Assembly (NCBI GenBank): GCA_021780625.1
Contig: JAJXYI010000565.1
Location: forward strand, 1-17,273
Source: a bacterium
GTDB lineage: Bacteria > Verrucomicrobiota > Verrucomicrobiae > Opitutales > Opitutaceae
Length of the DNA: 17,273 bases
Reading direction: 5' to 3'
Positions 1 through 7,997 of the stretch are shown one piece after another. Position 1 is the first letter of the stretch. The number at the start of each line of letters is the position of its first letter. The notes below the pieces were generated by a model. That model had not been told where the DNA came from and did not search any database. It saw only the letters and a list, made by a program, of their open reading frames with translations. The position numbers and the translations under genes are program-made.

Positions 1-828
1 GCCGTCGTCGTAGGGCGAGTTGACGAAGCAGTTCGAGACCCGGACGTTCTTGCAGCAGTCGATGTCCATGCCATCGCGGTTGGTGTCGATCTTGAGGTTG
101 TCGATGGTGAGGTTGTCAGCGGCGGTTGCGAGGATGCCGAAGTGGCCGCCGTGCAGGATGGTGAAGTCGCGGAGGATGACGTTGCGGCAGTCTTTCAGGG
201 CTATGGACTTGTTTCCGACGCCGGCGGGGAGGGCGTCGTGGGCGCTGGGCCAGCCGAAGGGGCCGGGATGGAAGGGTCCGGTGACGCCGGGGGTGACGTC
301 GGTGCGTTTGGGCCAGGCGTGGTGGGGGCCGGGTGGGACGTCCTTGCGACCGAAGCCGCGGCTAAGCCCCTCGCCGTCGATCATGCCGGGTCCGGTGATT
401 GAGACGTCGTGGACGTTTTCGCCCCAGATGAGGCTGTTGTGCCAGTGGGTGTGTCCGAAATCCTGGTACTCGTTGGAGGGGTTGGGTTCGGGGGCGTCGT
501 AGCCGCCGGGGGCGCCGACGGGGGGCGGGTCGGCGGCGAGGATGCGGGCGCCGTGGTCGAGGTAGAGCCCGACGTTGCTGCGCAGGTGGATGGAGTAGCT
601 GGCGTAGGTGCCCGCGGGGAAGACGACGGTGCCTCCGCCTGCGGCGGCCGCGGCGTCGATGGCCTGGTTGATGGCGGCGGTGTCGAGCGTGTGGCCGTCG
701 CCCTTTGCGCCGAAGGAGCGGACGTCAAAGTTTTGGGTGGCGGGGGCGGCGTGGAGGACGGCGAGGGCTCCGGCCAGGGCGAGGCCGAGTCGGAGCGGGT
801 GGCGGAGTTTCAGGAGCAAGGGGTTCAT
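1..828 (-). CDS. GH28 polygalacturonase-type pectinase (C-terminus beyond the window)
   Basis: Reading leftward from ATG at 828-826, the frame stays open for 276 codons to the window edge, so only the N-terminal part is present. Residues 1-28 look like a Sec signal peptide (basic start, hydrophobic core, AxA-like end). The mature part opens with the NFDVRSFGAKGDG motif typical of right-handed beta-helix pectinases, then DTAAINQAIDAA and GGGTVVFPAGTY. Near the edge lies NRDGMDID (residues 250-257), matching the GH28 N-x-D motif with D252. It is followed by YDDG (273-276), matching the DD pair D274/D275. These would be the three catalytic aspartates; the later GxGH and RxK motifs lie outside. 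Family members hydrolyse alpha-1,4-galacturonan or rhamnogalacturonan. The exact substrate cannot be told from this half. The start has a C-rich leader and no Shine-Dalgarno sequence. Confidence 0.92.
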   Translation of the reverse strand, partial: MNPLLLKLRHPLRLGLALAGALAVLHAAPATQNFDVRSFGAKGDGHTLDTAAINQAIDAAAAAGGGTVVFPAGTYASYSIHLRSNVGLYLDHGARILAADPPPVGAPGGYDAPEPNPSNEYQDFGHTHWHNSLIWGENVHDVSITGPGMIDGEGLSRGFGRKDVPPGPHHAWPKRTDVTPGVTGPFHPGPFGWPSAHDALPAGVGNKSIALKDCRNVILRDFTILHGGHFGILATAADNLTIDNLKIDTNRDGMDIDCCKNVRVSNCFVNSPYDDG

Positions 829-900
829 GGGGAGGCCACACTTTCCCCGGCGGGCGGCGCCGTGCAAGCCCGCCGACCTGTTCAACGGCGTGCGCAGCGT

Positions 901-911
901 CGGACCGTCCG
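901..911. repeat. Short inverted repeat between divergent GH28 and flavin oxidoreductase genes
   Basis: CGGACCGTCCG has perfect 5-bp arms around one central base. It lies about 65-75 bp from each of the two divergent start codons, a plausible operator position. In DNA this GC-rich such short palindromes also arise by chance, so this is only a candidate site. Confidence 0.2.
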
Positions 912-974
912 ATACCGTCGGCACCGGCGCCGATTTGGCGTGAGCCCCGCGGAGTGAGCTGTCGGGATCGGCGC

Positions 975-2021
975 ATGGAGCTTGGAGTGGACAGTTTTGT
1001 GGCGACGGGGCTGGATCCGGAGGGCGCGGGGCGTGCGGGCGACGCGGGGCGGGTGCGCGAGCTGCTCGAGCAGGCGGCGCTGGCCGACCAGGTCGGGCTC
1101 GACGTCTTCGGGGTGGGCGAGCATCACCGGCCGGACTACCTCTCGTCGTCGCCGGCGGTGCTGCTGGCCGCGATCGCGGCGCGGACCCGGAGGATCCGGC
1201 TGACGAGCGCGGTGACGGTGCTCAGCTCCGACGATCCGGTGCGCGTCTTCCAGCAGTTTGCGCTGCTCGACCTGGTGTCGGGTGGGCGGGCGGAGATCAC
1301 GGTGGGCCGTGGGTCGTTCATCGAATCGTATCCGCTCTTTGGATTCGACCTGGACGACTACGACTCGCTGTTCACCGAGAAGCTGGAGCTTCTGCTCAAG
1401 GTGCGGGCCGCGCCGAAGGTGACGTGGTCGGGCCGGCACCGGGCGCCGATCGACGAGCGGGGCGTGTATCCGCGGCCGGTGCAGGATCCCCTTCCGGTGT
1501 GGATCGGGGTGGGCGGCACGCCCCAGTCGTTCGTCCGCGCGGGAGGCCTGGGCCTGCCGCTGATGGTTGCGATCATCGGCGGGCAGCCGGCGAAATTCCG
1601 GGGGCTGGTGGACCTCTATCGGGAGACCGGGCGGACGGCGGGGCACGAGCCGGGACGGCTGCGCGTCGGCGTGCACTCGATCGGGTTCGTCGCGGACACG
1701 CGGGAGGCGGCGCGGGAGCAGTTCTGGCCGGCCTTCGAGGATCTTTTCTCGCGGCTTGGGCGGGAGCGTGGCTGGCCGCCCACGACGCGCGCCCAGTTCG
1801 ACGCGGCCTGCGGGCCGTCGGGCGCGATGGTGGTCGGCGATCCCGAGTCGGTCGCGGAAAAGATCCTCGCCGAGCACGCCGCGCTCGGCGGGCTGTCGCG
1901 GTTCACGGTCCTGCTCGACAACCGCCTGCTCACGCACCGCCAGATCCTGCGGGCGATCGAGCTGCTTGGCACGCGGGTGGCGCCGCTGGTCCGCCGCGAG
2001 GCGGGCGTCGCCTCCGCCTAG
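975..2021 (+). CDS. LLM-class (bacterial luciferase-like) flavin-dependent oxidoreductase
   Basis: The product is 348 aa. It begins MELGVDSFVA, with GLDVFGVGEHHRPDY (residues 41-55), AARTRRIRLTSAVTVLSSDDPVRVFQQFALLD and SGGRAEITVGRGSF. These are landmarks of luciferase-like TIM-barrel monooxygenases that use reduced flavin (usually FMNH2) and oxygen. The pattern resembles the TIGR03858 (LLM_2I7G) subgroup, whose substrates are mostly unknown. There is no signal peptide, so it should be cytoplasmic. ATG at 975 is chosen because the family-conserved strand starts here; the frame is open further upstream but that stretch is arginine-rich shadow sequence. Its TAG stop (2019-2021) overlaps the stop of the convergent acetyltransferase gene. 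No neighbour indicates a pathway. Confidence 0.9.
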   Translation: MELGVDSFVATGLDPEGAGRAGDAGRVRELLEQAALADQVGLDVFGVGEHHRPDYLSSSPAVLLAAIAARTRRIRLTSAVTVLSSDDPVRVFQQFALLDLVSGGRAEITVGRGSFIESYPLFGFDLDDYDSLFTEKLELLLKVRAAPKVTWSGRHRAPIDERGVYPRPVQDPLPVWIGVGGTPQSFVRAGGLGLPLMVAIIGGQPAKFRGLVDLYRETGRTAGHEPGRLRVGVHSIGFVADTREAAREQFWPAFEDLFSRLGRERGWPPTTRAQFDAACGPSGAMVVGDPESVAEKILAEHAALGGLSRFTVLLDNRLLTHRQILRAIELLGTRVAPLVRREAGVASA

Positions 2022-2575
2022 TCGCCTGCGCGCAGGGGGAGCCGGTACAGGACGTGGTGCCGGAGCGGGCTCCCAGGGTCGATCGCGGGATGGTCGAAGT
2101 CGCCCTCGCGGTCCCGAGTGAACCCGAGGCGCTCCATCAGGGCGCGCGAGGGCAGGTTGTGGATCGAGGTGAACGAGACCAGTTCCGGGAGCCGCAGCCG
2201 GTCCCGTGCGTAGGCCACGGACTTCCTCGCCGCGGCGAAAGCCACGCCGCGACCCCAGAACTTACGGCGCAGGCGCCAGCCGATTTCGACGCAGGGCATG
2301 AAAGGGGCGCTGAACGAGGGCTCCCACAGGCCGGTCAGGCCGGCGAAGCACCCCTCGAACTCCACCGCCCACAGGCCCCAGCCCCGCTGGGAGATCGCGG
2401 CGCGCAGACGATCGAAAGAGGCCCTGGACTCGGCTTCCGTCAGCGTCCTGGGAAAATAGCGCATCACCTCCGGATCCGAATTCATCTCCGCGAACGGGGC
2501 GAAGTCGGCCTCGGCCCAGTCCCGCAGCACGACTTCGGGAAGGGGGCGCGGTGGATTGGAATCGGGGAAGGGCAT
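2018..2575 (-). CDS. GNAT-family N-acetyltransferase (RimJ/RimL type)
   Basis: The product is 185 aa, a single GNAT domain. VVLRDWAEADFAPFAEMNSDPEVMRYFP (about residues 15-42) is the usual first strand and helix of RimJ/RimL-like acetyltransferases. EIGWRLRRKFWGRGVAFAA (97-115) is the acetyl-CoA-binding motif A, and ALMERLGFTRDREGDFDHP (about 135-153) is the C-terminal motif. Such enzymes move acetyl groups from acetyl-CoA to amines on small molecules or protein N-termini; the acceptor here is unknown. ATG at 2575 is chosen because it puts the domain near the N-terminus. ATG at 2599 would add 8 residues, and the frame is open further, but no ribosome-binding site separates the options. The stop overlaps the stop of the facing oxidoreductase gene. 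Confidence 0.88.
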   Translation of the reverse strand: MPFPDSNPPRPLPEVVLRDWAEADFAPFAEMNSDPEVMRYFPRTLTEAESRASFDRLRAAISQRGWGLWAVEFEGCFAGLTGLWEPSFSAPFMPCVEIGWRLRRKFWGRGVAFAAARKSVAYARDRLRLPELVSFTSIHNLPSRALMERLGFTRDREGDFDHPAIDPGSPLRHHVLYRLPLRAGD

Positions 2576-2711
2576 CGCAGGAAAGGCGCGGCGCCCCATC
2601 GCGCCAGCCGCGCCCGGCGGGTCAATCCCGGAATCGCGGAGCGGTCCTGAGCCTGATGCTGGAAAGGCATCACCCAGGGAAAAGGAAGTCATTCCGGCAT
2701 CGGCGTCACGC

Positions 2712-2720
2712 TGGTATGCT
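2712..2720 (+). promoter_or_regulatory. Extended -10 promoter, probably giving a leaderless methyltransferase mRNA
   Basis: TGGTATGCT is an extended -10 element (TGn plus TATGCT, close to TATAAT). Only six bases separate it from the ATG at 2727, so transcription would begin at or next to the start codon. The best -35 match with a 17-bp spacer is TTCCGG at 2692-2697, which is weak but tolerable for an extended -10 promoter. There is no Shine-Dalgarno sequence between the element and the ATG. Confidence 0.4.
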
Positions 2721-2726
2721 CGGCCC

Positions 2727-3485
2727 ATGAAGACAGCCAGAAAATCCTCCGTCGCTGAAATCCGGTCCCGTTTCGACCGGGATGTGGAACGTTTCTCGAG
2801 GCTCGAGACGGGGCAGGTGGCGACGATGGATGCCACGCTGTGCCTGGGCCTGGTTGCGGAGGCGGCGGTCGCCTCGACGCCTCGGGCGCCCCGCGTCCTC
2901 GACGTGGGTTGCGGCGCGGGCAATTTCTCCTTGAAGCTCCGGGAGCTGAGGCCGCAGGCCCGGTTCACGCTGGTGGACCTGAGCCGGCCGATGCTGGATC
3001 GGGCGGGCAAGCGGCTGGGGGCCTCGGTCGAGGAGGTGCGCCAGGGGGATGTGCGGAGGTTGGAGTTTGCGGATGCCCGCTTCGACGTCGTGCTCGCGGC
3101 GGCGGTCTTGCACCACCTGCGCACGCCGCGGGAGTGGCGCCGGTTGTTCGCTAGCGTGCACCGCTGGCTTAAGCCCGGCGGGGGATTCTGGATCTTCGAC
3201 CTGGTGGCGCACGAAGACCGCGGCGTTGGCCGGTTGATGTGGGCCCGCTACCGGGCCTACCTGGAGGCCCTGGGGGGCGCGGAATATCGCGACCGCGTGC
3301 TTGCGGCGATCGAGCGCGAGGACACGCCGGCGCCGTTGACCTTCCAGCTGGACCTGCTGCGCGAGGCCGGATTTGCGCGCGTGGACGTGCTGCACAAGAA
3401 CGCCTGCTTCGCCGCATTCGGCGGCGTCAAGGCGACGCGGAGCGCCACTCAGCGGTGCGCGGTGCCGAGGAGGAACTCCAGGTAG
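2727..3485 (+). CDS. Class I SAM-dependent methyltransferase
   Basis: The product is 252 aa and probably cytoplasmic. Motif I is VLDVGCGAGNFS (residues 57-68). An acidic strand-2 end LVDLS (82-86) should bind the SAM ribose. QGDVRRLEF (107-115) and FDVVLAAAVLHHL (119-131) follow, then LKPGGGFWIFD (149-159), all in canonical order for a Rossmann-fold methyltransferase. The C-terminal FQLDLLREAGFARVDVLHKN element is common in UbiE/Tam-like members. The methyl acceptor is unknown. ATG at 2727 is supported by the extended -10 just upstream; the frame is open further upstream but without family sequence. The last 37 bp overlap the 3' end of the convergent esterase gene, so the final residues (TRSATQRCAVPRRNSR) are probably a non-conserved tail. 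Confidence 0.9.
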   Translation: MKTARKSSVAEIRSRFDRDVERFSRLETGQVATMDATLCLGLVAEAAVASTPRAPRVLDVGCGAGNFSLKLRELRPQARFTLVDLSRPMLDRAGKRLGASVEEVRQGDVRRLEFADARFDVVLAAAVLHHLRTPREWRRLFASVHRWLKPGGGFWIFDLVAHEDRGVGRLMWARYRAYLEALGGAEYRDRVLAAIEREDTPAPLTFQLDLLREAGFARVDVLHKNACFAAFGGVKATRSATQRCAVPRRNSR

Positions 3486-4420
3486 ACGGGCGCCCGGTCG
3501 CGCCAGGAACGCTCGCTATGGTCGGCGCCCGGAAACTTGCGGGTGACCCAGTTGCGGCCCTCGACGTAGCCGGCCGAGCGCATGATTGCGTCGACCTGCT
3601 TCTGATACGGCTCGTAGCCGCGGTCGAGGGTACGGGTTCCGTAGTCGAAGTAGAGCCGGTGGGTGCGCGGGTCGGGAGGGCCGTGGCGGCGGAGGTACTT
3701 CACCGTCATGCCGTCCCCGACCGGCCAGTGCGTCGAGATGCAGGCCGCGCTCCCGAACACGTCCGGGTATTCGCAGATTGCGTACAACGAGATGAGCCCG
3801 CCGAGCGAGGAGCCGGCGACCATCGTGTCGGCGCGGTCGGGCAGGGTCCGGTAGGCGTGGTCGATGAAGGGCTTCAGTTCGTGCACGACGAAGGCGAGGT
3901 ACGCGTCGGAGAGCGGGTGGAAGGGGTTGGCGTCAAAGCCGAGCATCCGCGCCTCGCGGCGCAGCTCCTGCTCGCCGGCGTTGTTGGTGCCCAGCACGAG
4001 GTCGAGAGCCTTGCGGGGAATGTATTCCTCTGCCCGCAGGCGCGTGTTTGCGATGCCGACGACGATCGCCTCGCGCACGCGGCCCTCCGCGATGAGCCGG
4101 GTCATCGCCTCGTCGATACCCCATTCAGCGTGGGAGAGCGACGCGGTGGGATCGAACAGGCACTGCCCGTCCTGCATGTAGAGCACTGGGTAGCGCCGGT
4201 CGGGGTGGCTCGCGTACGAGGGCGGGAGCCACACGAAGACGTCGCGTGGGGCGACCTTCGAGGATGGAAAGTCCGGGTACCGGAGAATCGTGCCCGTGGT
4301 GGCCGGAGTGCGGTAGGGGACAGGCGGCGGGACGGCCGGGGCGCCGGCTGCGCCGCGGACGAGCGCGGGGGCGAGCAGGATGGTGCCGAGGAGCAGGGTG
4401 GAGCGAAGGCGCAGGGACAT
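3449..4420 (-). CDS. Secreted alpha/beta-hydrolase esterase (PF00756-like, esterase D/enterochelin esterase fold)
   Basis: The product is 323 aa. A signal peptide spans about residues 1-27. DVFVWLPPSYASHPDRRYPVLYMQDGQCLF (60-89) is the typical opening of PF00756 esterases. The nucleophile elbow is GSSLGG (203-208) with S205. D259 (YFDYG) and H301 (PGADHSERSWRDR) are likely to complete the triad. The fold covers feruloyl and acetyl esterases (CE1-like), enterochelin esterases and mycolyltransferases. Export and the divergent GH105 gene favour a carbohydrate esterase acting on pectin or hemicellulose side groups, but this is inferred from context. ATG at 4420 is chosen because the signal peptide starts there. 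The 3' end overlaps the methyltransferase gene by 37 bp, antisense. Confidence 0.85.
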   Translation of the reverse strand: MSLRLRSTLLLGTILLAPALVRGAAGAPAVPPPVPYRTPATTGTILRYPDFPSSKVAPRDVFVWLPPSYASHPDRRYPVLYMQDGQCLFDPTASLSHAEWGIDEAMTRLIAEGRVREAIVVGIANTRLRAEEYIPRKALDLVLGTNNAGEQELRREARMLGFDANPFHPLSDAYLAFVVHELKPFIDHAYRTLPDRADTMVAGSSLGGLISLYAICEYPDVFGSAACISTHWPVGDGMTVKYLRRHGPPDPRTHRLYFDYGTRTLDRGYEPYQKQVDAIMRSAGYVEGRNWVTRKFPGADHSERSWRDRAPVYLEFLLGTAHR

Positions 4421-4536
4421 GGTGACGTGGAAACCGGGGAAAGGGTGGGGTCCGCGCAGGGGAGGGTCGAGCGGAGGAGCCCCCACGAATCATCGAAGCG
4501 CAGGAGGAATCCTGAGCGCGGGCGACCTTCGCGCTT

Positions 4537-4551
4537 GCCCGGCCGCCGGGC
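4537..4551. repeat. Inverted repeat in the esterase/GH105 divergent intergenic region
   Basis: GCCCGGCCGCCGGGC has perfect 6-bp arms around three bases. It lies in the 193-bp region shared by the divergent esterase and GH105 genes, 62 bp before the GH105 start. It could be an operator or a hairpin in the GH105 leader. Chance occurrence in GC-rich DNA is likely enough to keep confidence low. Confidence 0.22.
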
Positions 4552-4613
4552 CGATCGCATGAAGGGTTCACCGGGCGGCTCGCAGCGCCGCCGTCGCAAC
4601 CCCCTCCCCCGCC

Positions 4614-5711
4614 ATGAAGCGAATCAGCCTCGCCACCCTGCTCCTGTGCGTCCTGCCCCTCCTGCGCGCCGCGCCTGCGCTGCCCCCCCGGGCCGCGGTG
4701 CTCGCGACGATGGAACGCGTCGCCGACTGGCAGCTCGCCCATCCCTACACGAAGGCGCCCGCGACCGACTGGATCAACGCCGCCTTCTACACGGGCCTCC
4801 TGGCAGTCGACCAGGTGTCGCCAAGCCCCCGATACCGGGAGGCGCTTCGCGGGATCGCGGAGCGGACGGGCTGGGAGCCGGGGCCGCGGACCTACCATGC
4901 GGACGACCTCTGCGTGGGTCAGGCCTACCTGGGACTGTATTCGCGATACCACGACCCGCGCATGATCGCGCCGCTTCGCGCGCGTCTGGACTTTATCCTC
5001 GCGCACCCGAAGTCCGGCTCGCTCGCGTATGCGGAGCACCATCTCGACCTGTGGTCGCAGCGCTGGTCGTGGTGCGACGCGCTGTTCATGGCGCCGCCGG
5101 TGTGGACGCGCATGTCGGAGGTGACGGGGGATCCACGCTACCGCCTGTTCATGGAGTCGGAGTGGAAGGTGACGACCGATTATCTCTACGACCGGGAGGC
5201 GCACCTCTATTACCGCGACAGCCGGTTTTTCGACCGCCGCGAGCCGAATGGAGCGAAGGTCTTCTGGTCGCGCGGGAACGGCTGGGTGATCGCGGGCATC
5301 ACGCGGGTGCTCGAGGCGCTCCCAGCGGACGATCCGGCGAGGCCGGGCTTCGAGCGGCAGTTTCGCGAGATGGCGGCGGCGGTGCTGGCGGCGCAGCAGC
5401 CCGACGGCATGTGGCGGACGAGCCTGCTCGATCCCCGCGACTACACCGAGAAGGAGAGCAGCGGCACGGGATTTTACTGTTACGCCCTCGCCTGGGGCGT
5501 GAACCACGGACTGCTGGACCGCGGGGTGACGCTGCCCGCCGTCGAACGCGCGTGGCAGGCGCTCGAGGCCTGCGTGAAACCGGATGGAAAACTCACGCGG
5601 GTGCAGACGGTGGCGGGTTCGCCCACGCCGTTTGATCCCGACTCGACCATGCCGTACGGGGTGGGCGCCTTCCTGCTGGCGGGGCGCCAGGTGTACGCGC
5701 TGGCGCGCTGA
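4614..5711 (+). CDS. GH105 unsaturated rhamnogalacturonyl/galacturonyl hydrolase
   Basis: The product is 365 aa, normal for GH105 (YteR/YesR-like) enzymes, with a signal peptide at residues 1-20. The (alpha/alpha)6-barrel landmarks are ATDWINAAFYTGLLA (50-64), YHADDLCVGQAYLGLY (94-109), WSWCDALFMAPPVW (151-164), SRGNGWVIAG (219-228), SSGTGFYCYALAWGVNHGLLD (282-302) and YGVGAFLLAG (348-357). D155 in WCDALFMA is the expected general acid/base. These enzymes remove the 4,5-unsaturated uronic acid left at the non-reducing end of oligosaccharides by pectate or rhamnogalacturonan lyases, through hydration of the double bond. The signal peptide suggests periplasmic action. The gene is divergent from the esterase and ends 7 bp from the convergent chemoreceptor gene. 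The C-rich leader lacks a Shine-Dalgarno sequence. Confidence 0.93.
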   Translation: MKRISLATLLLCVLPLLRAAPALPPRAAVLATMERVADWQLAHPYTKAPATDWINAAFYTGLLAVDQVSPSPRYREALRGIAERTGWEPGPRTYHADDLCVGQAYLGLYSRYHDPRMIAPLRARLDFILAHPKSGSLAYAEHHLDLWSQRWSWCDALFMAPPVWTRMSEVTGDPRYRLFMESEWKVTTDYLYDREAHLYYRDSRFFDRREPNGAKVFWSRGNGWVIAGITRVLEALPADDPARPGFERQFREMAAAVLAAQQPDGMWRTSLLDPRDYTEKESSGTGFYCYALAWGVNHGLLDRGVTLPAVERAWQALEACVKPDGKLTRVQTVAGSPTPFDPDSTMPYGVGAFLLAGRQVYALAR

Positions 5712-5722
5712 GCCGGCCTCAG
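5708..5722. terminator. Small symmetric hairpin containing both convergent stop codons
   Basis: CTGAG-CCGGC-CTCAG forms a 5-bp stem. The TGA stop of the GH105 gene lies in one arm and the TGA of the leftward chemoreceptor gene in the other. There is no U-tract on either side, so a classical intrinsic terminator is unlikely. It may only reflect the facing TGA codons. Confidence 0.2.
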
Positions 5723-7704
5723 TCGCCGCGCTCGGCGGAGAGGGCTCCGCCGCCGGACTGGCGGTGTTTGCCGCGCAGCAGCAGCGAGAGCCGGTCGACC
5801 AGGCTGTCGAGCTCGGTGGTGTTGCCGGAGAGCTGCTGCCCGGCGCTGGCGAGTTCCTCGGCGCTTGCGGCGAGCTCCGTGATCTTGGATTCAATCGAGT
5901 GGGTGGCGGACGATATCTGCTCGAGGCCCCGGCGCTGTTCCTCGTCGCGCTGGAGGATCTCGGCAACCATCTGGGAGGAGCGCCGCGAGCCCTGTTCCAT
6001 CGCCTTGAGCGAGGCCGAGGTCTTGTCGGAGAGTCGCGTGCCATTCGTGATCGCGTGCTGGCTACGGGTGATGAACTCCTCATTGCCCTTGGCGGTGCGG
6101 GCGGAGCCCTCGGCGAGGGTCTTGACCTCCGAGGCCACCACGGCGAAGCCGGCGCCGGCCTCGCCCGCGCGCGCGGCCTCGATGGCCGCGTTGAGGGCGA
6201 GCAGGTTGGTCTGCATGGCGAGGTCCTGGATGGAGTTGATGACCTTCTGGGTCTCGACGTTGGCCTGGGCGATCTCGGCGATGGCGCCGCTCATCTGGGT
6301 CATGACGGAGACCGACTGCTCGGCGTGGCTTTGGTTGGATTTCTCCTGCTGGAGGATGCTGTCGAGGTATTCGTTCCTGGACTTCGACATCGCGGTGATT
6401 TCCTCGACGGTGGCGGACATCTGCTCGATGCCGGCGGCCTGTTCGGAGGCGAGGGTGGAGAGCTGGGAGCTGGTCTCGGCGAGGTTGCGCGAGGCGCCGA
6501 TGATGTTGTTCACGCCCTGCTCGAGGGTTTCGATGCCGCTGCGCAGCGTGCGGGTGATGTTGAAGTAGAACAGCACGCAGACGGCGGCGAAGAGCGCGCC
6601 GAAGCCGACGACCACGGAGATCAGCGTGACGAGGCTGCCGTGGCGCTGGGCGATGCGTGCCGCGGTGATTCCGGCCAGGCGCGCGCGCAGGGCGTCGATG
6701 GCCTGCTGGGTGCGGGCGATGCGGGTGGTGTCGAGTTCGCGGCTGAGCTCGGGCGTATAGAGCTTGTGGATATCATTGTTTCGCCAGTTGGCCCTGAGCC
6801 AGTCGCGGGCGTGTTCGCTGAGCGGGAAGGACTCGATGGAGAGGTCCCGCTTCATGATCGCGCGTTCGTCGTCGGTCGCGAGCGCCCAGGCATTGTCGTA
6901 AGCCTGCTGCTCGCGGTCCCACAGCGACCGCAGCCAGGCGAGCTCGTCGCCCTGGAGGCCGTTGGGGCAGGCGCCGGGCTTGATGTAGTAGTAGGTGAGC
7001 GTGCACTCGCGTTCGGAGGTCGCCTGGAAGGTGAGCAGCTCAGCCTGCAGGATGATGCTGCGCGCGAGTTCCGCGTCGTCGGTCGCGCGGGCGGTGACCA
7101 TAAGCGTGGAGTTGAACGACTCCACCAGGCCCGTGTAAGCCTTCTCCTTGATGTAGTCCCAGAGGGTCTGCTCAAGGTAGCGGTCGGGGAGGGCGGGCTT
7201 GTAGCGCGCCAGCTGCGCCTGGTAGTAGGGGTCGTCGGTGATGGACGGATCGAGGTCCTTGCCCACGGAGGTCACGGCGGCGCGCCACAATTTCAGCTGG
7301 GTGGACTGCGCGAAGGCGTCCTCGATCTTGGCGCGGGTGACGGGGTCGAGTCCGACCTTGTCGACTCGAGCCCACTCGGCGCGGGCCTCGTCGAGCATCG
7401 CATCGGTCCGTGCGGCGGCGGTGGTGTACAGCTTGAGCGAGTCGGGAAGTTTGGCCTCGGTGTGGTTCACGTGGGTGAAGAGCACGTCCCACATGCCGGC
7501 GTTGGTCTCCTGCTCGAGGCTTCCTCCGATGGCGGAGAACTTGTTGGCCAGAGTCACGAGGTCGCGCACCCGCGAGAGCTGCCTGTAGTCGCGGTAGGTC
7601 CGGGCGATGAACACGGAGGCGAGCGCGACGATGACGACGAAGGACGGGATGGTGAGGATCGCCAGCTGCGTGCGCAGCGGGAGTTGAGTGAGTCGCTTGA
7701 TCAT
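5719..7704 (-). CDS. Methyl-accepting chemotaxis protein with NIT-like periplasmic sensor
   Basis: The product is 661 aa. TM1 is about residues 14-34, a large periplasmic region spans 35-355, and TM2 is about 358-380. The periplasmic region is helical with two similar halves. Each contains a stretch like nitrate/nitrite-sensing NIT domains (PF08376): [20 protein letters not shown] near 57-76, and a second near 212-240. C234 and C246 could form a disulfide. The MCP hairpin tip is [45 protein letters not shown] (about 494-538), flanked by long coiled coils that carry methylation-type E/Q/A/S heptads. It signals to CheA/CheW. A canonical HAMP domain is not obvious after TM2, and the C-terminus has no NWETF-like tether. 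ATG at 7704 ([10 protein letters not shown]) puts TM1 in the normal place; an 18-residue upstream extension is open but less likely. Confidence 0.94.
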   Translation of the reverse strand: MIKRLTQLPLRTQLAILTIPSFVVIVALASVFIARTYRDYRQLSRVRDLVTLANKFSAIGGSLEQETNAGMWDVLFTHVNHTEAKLPDSLKLYTTAAARTDAMLDEARAEWARVDKVGLDPVTRAKIEDAFAQSTQLKLWRAAVTSVGKDLDPSITDDPYYQAQLARYKPALPDRYLEQTLWDYIKEKAYTGLVESFNSTLMVTARATDDAELARSIILQAELLTFQATSERECTLTYYYIKPGACPNGLQGDELAWLRSLWDREQQAYDNAWALATDDERAIMKRDLSIESFPLSEHARDWLRANWRNNDIHKLYTPELSRELDTTRIARTQQAIDALRARLAGITAARIAQRHGSLVTLISVVVGFGALFAAVCVLFYFNITRTLRSGIETLEQGVNNIIGASRNLAETSSQLSTLASEQAAGIEQMSATVEEITAMSKSRNEYLDSILQQEKSNQSHAEQSVSVMTQMSGAIAEIAQANVETQKVINSIQDLAMQTNLLALNAAIEAARAGEAGAGFAVVASEVKTLAEGSARTAKGNEEFITRSQHAITNGTRLSDKTSASLKAMEQGSRRSSQMVAEILQRDEEQRRGLEQISSATHSIESKITELAASAEELASAGQQLSGNTTELDSLVDRLSLLLRGKHRQSGGGALSAERGD

Positions 7705-7953
7705 GGGGCGGGGGGGCGGTCGTCCGGGTCTCGTAGGGAGCGAAACGCCGAGGCGCACCGGGGGTTCACGGAGCCAGTCTCAGGGGGCCTTCAGCCTGTG
7801 GCCCGCGGTCGGGGGTTCAATTCAAAACGGCCGGGGTGTTGTGCTCAAAATACGACTACACACCGGCGTGGGTGGCGCAGCCTCTCATGATTGAATGGAT
7901 TCGCGTGCGGCGGCGCGCGGGCGCGCGCGCCGGGTTCAAGATGCTGGGGACGA

Positions 7954-7968
7954 GGCCGTAAAACGGCC
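7954..7968. promoter_or_regulatory. Inverted repeat, candidate operator upstream of GH74
   Basis: GGCCGT-AAA-ACGGCC has perfect 6-bp arms with a 3-bp AT centre. It is 85-100 bp before the GH74 start and overlaps the weak -10 candidate TAAAAC. Its right half (AAACGGCC) recurs singly at 7825-7832 and 8023-8030. That is the arrangement expected for a repressor or activator site, but no regulator gene is in the window. Confidence 0.3.
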
Positions 7969-7985
7969 CGGGGCGGCCGTCGGAG

Positions 7986-7997
7986 CCTCCCGGGAGG
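7986..7997. repeat. 12-bp perfect palindrome upstream of GH74
   Basis: CCTCCCGGGAGG is perfectly self-complementary and lies 55 bp before the GH74 start codon, 17 bp beyond the preceding inverted repeat. It could be a second operator or part of a leader hairpin. Confidence 0.22.

Noticed and set aside
3239..5635. A 798-codon open frame on the plus strand across the methyltransferase, esterase and GH105 genes
   Set aside because: It crosses three recognisable genes, has arginine/glycine-rich composition and no motif; open by lack of AT-rich stops.
5706..5724. Bidirectional intrinsic terminator between GH105 and the chemoreceptor
   Set aside because: The stem is only 5 bp and no T-run follows on either strand; listed only as a weak hairpin.
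4125..6083. A 652-codon minus-strand frame opposite GH105
   Set aside because: No signature, repetitive R/P/H composition, and GH105 on the other strand is clear.
5584..7890. A 768-codon plus-strand frame opposite the chemoreceptor
   Set aside because: It is a Gly/Val/Glu/Leu-rich shadow of the chemoreceptor coding strand; the minus-strand protein has the full MCP signature.
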